A stretch of 5,764 nt of DNA from Candidatus Zixiibacteriota bacterium (lineage in GTDB: Bacteria > Zixibacteria > MSB-5A5 > GN15 > PGXB01), in contig CP070766.1 in the NCBI GenBank assembly GCA_020345705.1, positions 474,582 to 480,345 of the forward strand, in the 5' to 3' direction. The translations under genes and the position numbers were made by a program. Positions within the stretch are counted from its first letter, which is position 1. Each line of letters opens with the position of its first letter. The notes beneath the pieces were generated by a model. That model was not told the origin of the DNA. It did no database searches and saw only the letters and a list, made by a program, of their open reading frames with translations. Shown here piece after piece: positions 1-4,342 of the stretch.

Positions 1-566
1 GCTCCCAAATCTTTGAATCCTCTGAAATCATCGTAGTGTGCAATTTCTTTACCGTCACCGGAGGAAATGACAATATCATAGCTTTCCGCCAGAGTCTCCC
101 GGGTAAGGACAATATTTATTAATCCGTCTAGACCGGAGCTGATTCTGAAAATGTTACTGGATTCGCGCAGGTCGTTAATTACGATTTTTTGAACCGGCCG
201 CACTTCGGCGGTCCCGCCCGTCAGGTATCTGAGTCCGTTAAAGGCCGGCACTATCATCAGCAGGACAATCAAATAAATCAGGCCGGGTCTTAAAAGCACA
301 TGGACGTCCGGCCAGAGCCATGTCCGGAATCCGCCCCTAAAGACTGTATCGGGCCGGGAGTCTGCCGCGGCACGCTCGGTCAATGCTTTAACGGCATCGC
401 TGGAGTGCATAGAGACGGCGTATTTTTCGAACGCTTTGACCTTCGCAAAGCAGTGTTCACATTTCATAAGATGAATCTCGAAGCGCTCGCTATCTTCATC
501 CGGAAGCGCTCTTAATTCATAAGCGTGAAGCAGCGAACCGATTCCTCTGTCGATACATTCGGGCAT
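1..566 (-). CDS. Membrane-anchored zinc-finger anti-sigma factor (3' end cut by window edge)
   Basis: The frame starts at ATG 564-566 and stays open for 188 codons to the left edge, so the C-terminus is missing. Residues 4-39 fit the anti-sigma zinc-finger (zf-HC2) pattern: C4, then H32-x3-C36-x2-C39 inside the IHLMKCEHC segment, preceded by the usual LLHAYELRALPDEDSERFE-type helix. In this family the finger binds the sigma factor in the cytoplasm. Residues 94-110 (PGLIYLIVLLMIVPAFN) form one transmembrane helix. Residues 112-188 would then lie outside the membrane; they look beta-rich, with no family I can name, and may sense a signal. The gene starts 4 nt after the stop of the upstream sigma gene, and its GGAGG ribosome site lies inside the last codons of that gene, so the two are probably translationally coupled. 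The role is inferred from motif plus context. What the outer domain senses cannot be read. Confidence 0.88.
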   Translation of the reverse strand, partial: MPECIDRGIGSLLHAYELRALPDEDSERFEIHLMKCEHCFAKVKAFEKYAVSMHSSDAVKALTERAAADSRPDTVFRGGFRTWLWPDVHVLLRPGLIYLIVLLMIVPAFNGLRYLTGGTAEVRPVQKIVINDLRESSNIFRISSGLDGLINIVLTRETLAESYDIVISSGDGKEIAHYDDFRGFKDLG

Positions 567-570
567 CAGA

Positions 571-1104
571 CTATTCCTCCCTCCCTTCCAGGCAGGCCCA
601 TAACATGGACCTGGCCCGGTTGAGAGTAACGTAGAAGTTGTTTCGGGTCATCTCCAGCCTCTGACAGATCTCATCGGTCTTATAGCCCTGATAAGCCAGG
701 TTCAGGACTCTGGCATAGCGGCGGTTGACGGCGAATACCTTCGCCAGGCATGTCAAAAGTTGCAATTCGGTATCCGGGTCAATCTGCGGGGCTGCCTTAT
801 CCAATCGACTCTCTTTATAAGGTGCTCGGATGGTCTTTTCCTTGCAGGAGCGCAATGTAAAATAATAGTTTTTGATGCACATCTTGAGTACACCGTGCGC
901 CCAGGCCTCAAATCCCACCGAGTATTTCTCGGTTTTATATTTCTCCAGAACGGTGGTGCAGGCCAGCTGGGCAATTTCCTCAGCCGCATCTTCTCCCCCA
1001 ACCTTTTGTCCGGCGAAAAGCCTGAATCTTACTAGCAGACGCTGAAAAAGTTCGTTTTCGGCCGATTTATCGCCGTCACGGGCGCAGTTCAGTAATTCAT
1101 CCAT
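571..1104 (-). CDS. ECF-type RNA polymerase sigma factor (sigma-70 family)
   Basis: The 177-aa product has the size and two-domain layout of an extracytoplasmic-function sigma factor. Residues 15-88 resemble region 2, which binds core polymerase and the -10 element: DAAEEIAQ at 39-46, TVLEKYK at 51-57, and FEAWAHGVLKMCIKNYY at 65-81. Residues 112-172 resemble region 4. The helix-turn-helix at about 141-168 (YKTDEICQRLEMTRNNFYVT onward) would read the -35 element. The linker at 89-111 is short, so there is no region 3. The start at 1104 has only a weak GAGATAGAG-like ribosome site, but a strong promoter lies upstream. The zinc-finger anti-sigma gene follows after 4 nt, so the likely cycle is sequestration at the membrane and release on a signal. 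Region 2 is more diverged than region 4. I cannot assign a numbered ECF group or a regulon. Confidence 0.9.
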   Translation of the reverse strand: MDELLNCARDGDKSAENELFQRLLVRFRLFAGQKVGGEDAAEEIAQLACTTVLEKYKTEKYSVGFEAWAHGVLKMCIKNYYFTLRSCKEKTIRAPYKESRLDKAAPQIDPDTELQLLTCLAKVFAVNRRYARVLNLAYQGYKTDEICQRLEMTRNNFYVTLNRARSMLWACLEGREE

Positions 1105-1138
1105 ATTTAAAGCTCTATCTCGCTACAAAACGATCCTG

Positions 1139-1170
1139 CCGGCCAATTCGGCAAAATTAATCCTGGCCGG
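1139..1170. promoter_or_regulatory. Inverted repeat over the predicted start site (possible operator)
   Basis: On the plus strand CCGGCCA (1139-1145) and TGGCCGG (1164-1170) form a perfect 7-bp inverted repeat with an 18-nt gap. The right arm directly abuts the -10 box, and the centre falls about 10 bp inside the predicted transcript. Because one arm lies upstream of the expected start, it would act as DNA (a dimer-binding site) rather than as an RNA hairpin. Inverted repeats of this length also arise by chance in GC-rich DNA, so this is only a candidate. Confidence 0.3.
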
Positions 1171-1199
1171 AATATATTCTCCCTTTTTGAGATTATCAA
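1171..1199 (-). promoter_or_regulatory. Sigma-70-type promoter of the sigma/anti-sigma operon
   Basis: The minus strand carries TTGATA (1199-1194), a 17-bp spacer, and TATATT (1176-1171). Each box matches the housekeeping consensus at 5 of 6 positions with ideal spacing. A start near 1164 would give a leader of about 60 nt before the ATG at 1104. This suggests basal transcription by the main sigma factor. I see no second, ECF-style promoter that would show autoregulation, although such a site could be missed because the recognition sequence is unknown. Confidence 0.65.
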
Positions 1200-1475
1200 T
1201 TCAAAATCGACCGCCCCGCGTAAGATTTCGCCCTTTCAATGCACATAGGGATGAGCGTAACGAATCCGCTGGATTGTCAACGCACGACTCACAACCTGGG
1301 TATCCTCACCAGCTCAGGGACAGGCGATATTGATTGATGCGTTACATCTGTTCCAAAGTGTGCCCTTGAACCTGATGAGAAATTCAGGAATGCCGAAAGC
1401 ATCCTCGGAAACGAAGTATACGGATACGCTTCTTTCGAGGACATTACCAGTCTAAATAAGTCTGGGAGGGATGCA

Positions 1476-1503
1476 GGGGGGCGGGCTTCGGCCCGTCCCC
1501 TTT
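1476..1503 (+). terminator. C(UUCG)G hairpin, plus-strand terminator candidate
   Basis: The stem 1476-1486 pairs with 1491-1501 around a TTCG loop (1487-1490) closed by C-G, which is the very stable C(UUCG)G tetraloop. There are ten stem pairs including one internal G-U, plus a terminal G-U, then TTT. In minus-strand RNA the internal G-U becomes an A-C mismatch and the loop becomes CGAA, so the element is built for plus-strand RNA. The U-run is only three bases, so it may instead be an RNA-stabilising or pausing structure. No confident plus-strand gene precedes it. Confidence 0.5.
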
Positions 1504-1626
1504 GTCCTATCCGTTTATTATTCAAAATGCGGTGCCCCGCGGCCAGTTTCGTCGGCCGAAAAATCTCCGAATGACTCGGGTTCTTATCTGTTGGCCCTCA
1601 CGGGGGCCGGGTAATCCGATTTGCTG

Positions 1627-1666
1627 AGGGCGGGCCTTATGCCATGGTGGCCATAAAGCCCGCCCT
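1627..1666 (-). terminator. Hairpin after the protease gene (probable terminator)
   Basis: AGGGCGGGC (1627-1635) pairs perfectly with GCCCGCCCT (1658-1666), and TTATG (1637-1641) pairs with CATAA (1652-1656). The position between the two blocks is a C-A mismatch on the plus strand but a G-U pair in minus-strand RNA, giving a continuous 15-bp stem in the direction of the protease gene. It begins 34 nt past the protease stop. No U-run follows on the minus strand, so it may stop transcription poorly and instead protect the mRNA 3' end. Confidence 0.55.
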
Positions 1667-1700
1667 TTGAATTCCACTCGATTTCAATATATGTCACCAA

Positions 1701-3839
1701 TCAGGGGCAGTTGGCGCACGGTTCCGGACCGTTTCTATACACGTAGTTGATAATATATACCGGATCACCAACGTTGATACTTCCACCGCAGTCTGCATCA
1801 CCGGCCAGCAGGTGCGGCATTGGCGGCGGGCCGTCCTTAAAAATGTAGTTTATGAGATAATTTGCATCGCCTAAGGAAACGGTACCGTCGAAATTAGCGT
1901 CACCGCACACGAAAACACAGGCGTCACCGACACCGTCGCCGTCGCTATCGGCCTGGTCGGGGTTGTAAATCCCCGGGCAATTGTCCTCCGGACACGTGTT
2001 GTTCGGAAAGTTCGGATCGCCGTACCCGTCATCGTCGTAATCAGTGCAATTGTCGCACAGGTCTCCATAACTGTCTTCGTCATAATTGCGCTGACAGGGG
2101 TTATAAGTATTCAGGCAGTTATCACAGGCGTCACCTATTTCGTCATTATCAATATCTGCCTGGTCTGAGTTAGAAATCTGCGGACAGTTGTCCGCGGCGT
2201 CAGCCAAGCCGTCCTGATCGTAGTCGGATAAGACGCCGACCGCTTTCCAGGCATCTTCGGCCGTGATGTGCCAGGTGGCCCCGGCCGGCTCCAGCGCCAG
2301 CGCCGCAGAAATCGTCGCAAGGGCCGCTTGGTAGTAGTTCATTGCCGACGTCCAGTAATATGCGTTGGACCAATACGCCAGAAGCGCCGCGTTCTCAATG
2401 CCGATACCGGTCACAGACACTCCATGGTGGTACCCGCCTTCCGAGACAAGGTAGAACCATTTGTTGCCGACTCCGGAATTGGTATGCACCCCATAGGCAT
2501 CACTGCTGGACCCGTAACCACAGCCACGGGTGTCATGCCAGTAAGGATCTGAATCGCCGTAGTAGTCGGGATGCCCATAGATGTGGGGATCAGACAATGA
2601 GCGAAAGGCTCCGGTGCCGCTGGTATAGCCGTTTTCTCCGCACAGCCAGTCCGGGGTATCGTACTCCGGGTGAGCCCACTCAAACGCCGTTCCCATCATG
2701 TCGGAAAACGACTCATGCAGGGCGCCCGGCTCCTTCTCATAAATCAAGTCAGAAGTCGCCACTGTCACTCCATGAGCAAACTCATGAGCGACCACATCGG
2801 GGCAGCCCGCTAGGGAACGCCTTCCGGCGGACCATCTACAGAAGACCATTCTTTCTTCTTCCCAGAACCAGAAAGCATTATCGGCTACATCTTGAGCATT
2901 CACCGAGACTATTATCGAGCTGCCGTTGTCGTCATAGCTGTTTCTGTCGAATTCGGAAAGCATCCAATCGTAGACTAAACCGAGATAAAAATGGGCGTCA
3001 ACAGCCGGGCTTTGAACGTCGGTCTGGTCCCAGACATTGTTTGCATCGGTGGCGACAGTACCCACTTCATAAATCGACTCGGTGTAGTGCGTCAGAATAT
3101 GGCTGGTCGCCAGCATTTCACCATCGTGACCGTGCGGATCGTTGTCGATGCGCCTGGTGCGGTCGCGCAGTTCATAATCGATCCCATTATAGAAGGCATC
3201 GATATGATTTCGGTAATCTCCCATGACGCCGTAGCCGGTTCCGATGACGTCATCAGTCATCAGTCGGTTGATTACGTGCACCACTTCGCCGTCCAGGGCA
3301 TCCACGAACGAATCCCAGTAATCCCCCGAATTCAGGCATTTTACACCGAGCCGCCAGCACAGATAGTAGGTTCCTTCCCACGGAAATATGACCAATTCGG
3401 CGTCCGTTGATTGTCTGAAATTACATTTGTCGCTGAGATATTTGACGGCAGCATCAAGCGCCTCCTCCGGCGTCACCCGTGGGTCAACCTCGACACCTAT
3501 GTTCTTGTAATACTTGCCGGTCGTGTTTTCCGCCCTCCCGGACCGGTCGGAATGAACGATCATCTCCCCTCCAAACACTCTCACACCGGCATAGTACTGG
3601 TCAAACCGAACATGTCGCATTCCGATGGCGTCCGTGTCGACCCGTTTCACTTCCATCTCATTCGACGGACTCTCCATCCCGTAGTCGCCCTTATGCGTCT
3701 CGAGATGGTCAAGGGCGGCCGTTATCGCCCGTTCATCCTCGAACGAACGGGCAAAGGCCGTCCGGCAGTTGACATCATCTACGATGCCACAGATCAGCAT
3801 GAACAGGACCTGTGATGAGATGAGAATCAAACGCCTCAT
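1701..3839 (-). CDS. Secreted M4-family zinc metalloprotease with TSP3 repeats and dockerin-like tail
   Basis: This 712-aa protein is a thermolysin-type endopeptidase, probably exported and self-processed. Residues 1-30 are a signal peptide (MRR, a hydrophobic core, then AFA as the likely cleavage site). About 70-195 is the propeptide: an FTP-like part (RFDQYYAGVRVFGGEMIVH) followed by a PepSY-like part. The catalytic domain spans about 198-536: NAFW at 321-324, zinc motif HEFAH at 352-356, third ligand E376 in GALHESFSD, and H452 in HTNSG as the transition-state histidine. H352 to E376 is 24 residues, as in thermolysin; H352 to H452 is 100 against 89 there, so this region carries an insertion. 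Residues 538-643 hold thrombospondin type 3 calcium repeats, and 645-711 a two-loop dockerin-like tail. GGGAGG lies 7 nt before the ATG and fixes the start. All catalytic residues are present, so it is expected to be active. Its substrate is unknown; nutrient proteolysis or surface-protein processing are both possible. Confidence 0.96.
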   Translation of the reverse strand: MRRLILISSQVLFMLICGIVDDVNCRTAFARSFEDERAITAALDHLETHKGDYGMESPSNEMEVKRVDTDAIGMRHVRFDQYYAGVRVFGGEMIVHSDRSGRAENTTGKYYKNIGVEVDPRVTPEEALDAAVKYLSDKCNFRQSTDAELVIFPWEGTYYLCWRLGVKCLNSGDYWDSFVDALDGEVVHVINRLMTDDVIGTGYGVMGDYRNHIDAFYNGIDYELRDRTRRIDNDPHGHDGEMLATSHILTHYTESIYEVGTVATDANNVWDQTDVQSPAVDAHFYLGLVYDWMLSEFDRNSYDDNGSSIIVSVNAQDVADNAFWFWEEERMVFCRWSAGRRSLAGCPDVVAHEFAHGVTVATSDLIYEKEPGALHESFSDMMGTAFEWAHPEYDTPDWLCGENGYTSGTGAFRSLSDPHIYGHPDYYGDSDPYWHDTRGCGYGSSSDAYGVHTNSGVGNKWFYLVSEGGYHHGVSVTGIGIENAALLAYWSNAYYWTSAMNYYQAALATISAALALEPAGATWHITAEDAWKAVGVLSDYDQDGLADAADNCPQISNSDQADIDNDEIGDACDNCLNTYNPCQRNYDEDSYGDLCDNCTDYDDDGYGDPNFPNNTCPEDNCPGIYNPDQADSDGDGVGDACVFVCGDANFDGTVSLGDANYLINYIFKDGPPPMPHLLAGDADCGGSINVGDPVYIINYVYRNGPEPCANCP
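1704..1907 (-). repeat. Dockerin-like two-repeat tail of the protease (residues 645-712)
   Basis: Two EF-hand-like loops repeat about 34 residues apart. Loop 1 (GDANFDGTVSLGD) has D647, N649, D651, S655 and D658 at positions 1, 3, 5, 9 and 12. Loop 2 (GDADCGGSINVGD) has D681, D683, N689 and D692, but G685 at position 5. Each is followed by a Y-I/L-I-N-Y-x-(F/Y) helix and G-P-x-P. Cysteines C645 and C708/C711 bracket the unit, with C684 inside loop 2. Confidence 0.85.
1911..2228 (-). repeat. Thrombospondin type 3 calcium-binding repeats of the protease (residues 538-643)
   Basis: About four to five Asp-rich repeats of the form D-x-D-x-D-G-x-x-D-x-x-D-N-C-P-x-x-x-N-x-D-Q are visible: 539-560, 561-581, 585-598, 599-629 and 630-641. 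Regularly spaced cysteines (552, 572, 575, 582, 595, 598, 616, 621, 641) should form disulfides. Such segments act as rigid, calcium-loaded spacers in bacterial surface proteins. The third and fourth repeats are irregular (NYDEDSYGD, PNFPNNTCPEDNCP). Confidence 0.88.
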
Positions 3840-3846
3840 GATAGTA

Positions 3847-3852
3847 CCTCCC
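3847..3852 (-). promoter_or_regulatory. Ribosome binding site of the protease gene
   Basis: GGGAGG on the minus strand sits 7 nt before the ATG at 3837-3839, a near-ideal Shine-Dalgarno sequence that settles the start codon. Confidence 0.85.
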
Positions 3853-3988
3853 AGAGTTTAGTATGTTAATGTCAAAACCACTGCGGTTTCGACTTGCTTT
3901 TGCTCAGGCGTTTTTGCTGCGCATTCCGGCGAAATACCAATTCCAGATTTCTTAGCGGATGTGAGTGAGTATTGACCTTGATTTTGTG

Positions 3989-4015
3989 GTTATATTAAAC
4001 ATAGTCCCTGCTCAA
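3989..4015 (-). promoter_or_regulatory. Weak promoter candidate for the protease gene
   Basis: On the minus strand TTGAGC (4015-4010) and TATAAC (3994-3989) resemble -35 and -10 boxes, but the spacer is only 15 bp. A start here would give a leader of about 145 nt. It is the best housekeeping-like pair I found upstream of the protease, yet the short spacer makes it doubtful. An alternative-sigma promoter remains possible. Confidence 0.22.
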
Positions 4016-4085
4016 GGCCAGCGAACGGCCTCATTTCCCCAGAATACCGGTATAATAATAACAATATTGCGGTCTCCTGTCCACA

Positions 4086-4103
4086 TTTTTTTTCATTTTT
4101 TTT
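4086..4103. promoter_or_regulatory. Two A-tracts in helical phase (probable intrinsic DNA bend)
   Basis: T8 (4086-4093), CA, T8 (4096-4103) on the plus strand gives A8-TG-A8 on the minus strand with a 10-bp period. A-tracts repeated once per helical turn curve DNA. The element lies about 250 bp upstream of the protease start and about 70 bp upstream of the weak promoter candidate, where it could act as a bend or a nucleoid-protein site. Confidence 0.4.
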
Positions 4104-4342
4104 GCAGCGTGAGGATTTGAATGTCGACGACGCCTTCACCAATCATCCCGCCAAAATCAAGACACGATCAGCGCCATTTCGTAAGTCCGCCCGCTTATGG
4201 ACTGAAAACCTTGGCAGCGTGTCGAACGAGGACACAACAAAGTTGAGATAATATGAGTGGCAGGGGTGATAAAACGAATCCATTTCCCTGTACTTGATTG
4301 GCGGCCAACGTGATATGTGAAACTCTCGCGATTGATGCCGGC

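Larger units (their letters stand above)
1200..1700. other. Intergenic gap with hairpins and a broken plus-strand reading frame
   Basis: This stretch lies between the sigma promoter and the end of the protease gene, and no convincing gene is present. A plus-strand frame runs from ATG 1251 to a TGA at 1335-1337, then reopens in the same frame to about 1572. A 78-codon minus-strand frame (1525-1289) overlaps it. Neither encodes a family I know. From about 1476 on, the stretch holds two strong hairpins (1476-1501 and 1627-1666) and a weaker one at 1591-1610 (GGCCC/GGGCC with flanking G-U pairs). No tRNA or rRNA pattern was seen. Confidence 0.5.
3840..4342. other. Intergenic region upstream of the protease, likely containing its promoter
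   Basis: This 503-bp stretch separates the two secreted-protein genes. It is AT-rich at 3980-4105 and holds a weak promoter candidate (3989-4015), a perfect 10-bp palindrome ATACCGGTAT (4044-4053), and two eight-base A-tracts in helical phase (4086-4103). A plus-strand frame of 41 codons (4121-4246) has a GAGG sequence 6 nt before its ATG. Its product (MSTTPSPIIPPKSRHD...) resembles nothing I know, so I do not call it a gene. No clear terminator for the upstream gene ending at 4343 was found; GTGTC/GACAC at 4219-4235 makes only a 5-bp stem. Confidence 0.5.

Noticed and set aside
1289..1525. Minus-strand 78-codon frame in the sigma/protease gap
   Set aside because: The N-terminal third is the translation of the GC-rich hairpin, there is no good ribosome site, and no domain or secretion signal is visible.
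1704..2228. CRISPR-like or DNA-level tandem repeat in the 3' part of the protease gene
   Set aside because: The periodicity comes from Asp/Cys-rich protein repeats (TSP3 and dockerin-like loops); the units vary in length and in DNA sequence.
2342..3226. A 294-codon plus-strand open frame opposite the protease gene
   Set aside because: It lies wholly inside the M4 gene, whose motifs are unmistakable. Its translation is Arg/His/Ser/Pro-rich low-quality sequence with no domain, typical of an antisense shadow.
3870..3875. Perfect TTGACA upstream of the protease
   Set aside because: At 17-bp spacing the -10 position falls on the GGGAGG ribosome site (3847-3852), so it cannot be the -35 box of a normal promoter here.
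4086..4103. T8-CA-T8 as a plus-strand terminator U-run
   Set aside because: No stem-loop directly precedes it on the plus strand; phased A-tracts explain it better.
4298..4308. Short palindrome TTGGCGGCCAA just after the beta-sandwich gene
   Set aside because: It has only 5-bp arms with a 1-nt centre, cannot form a hairpin, and has no promoter next to it.
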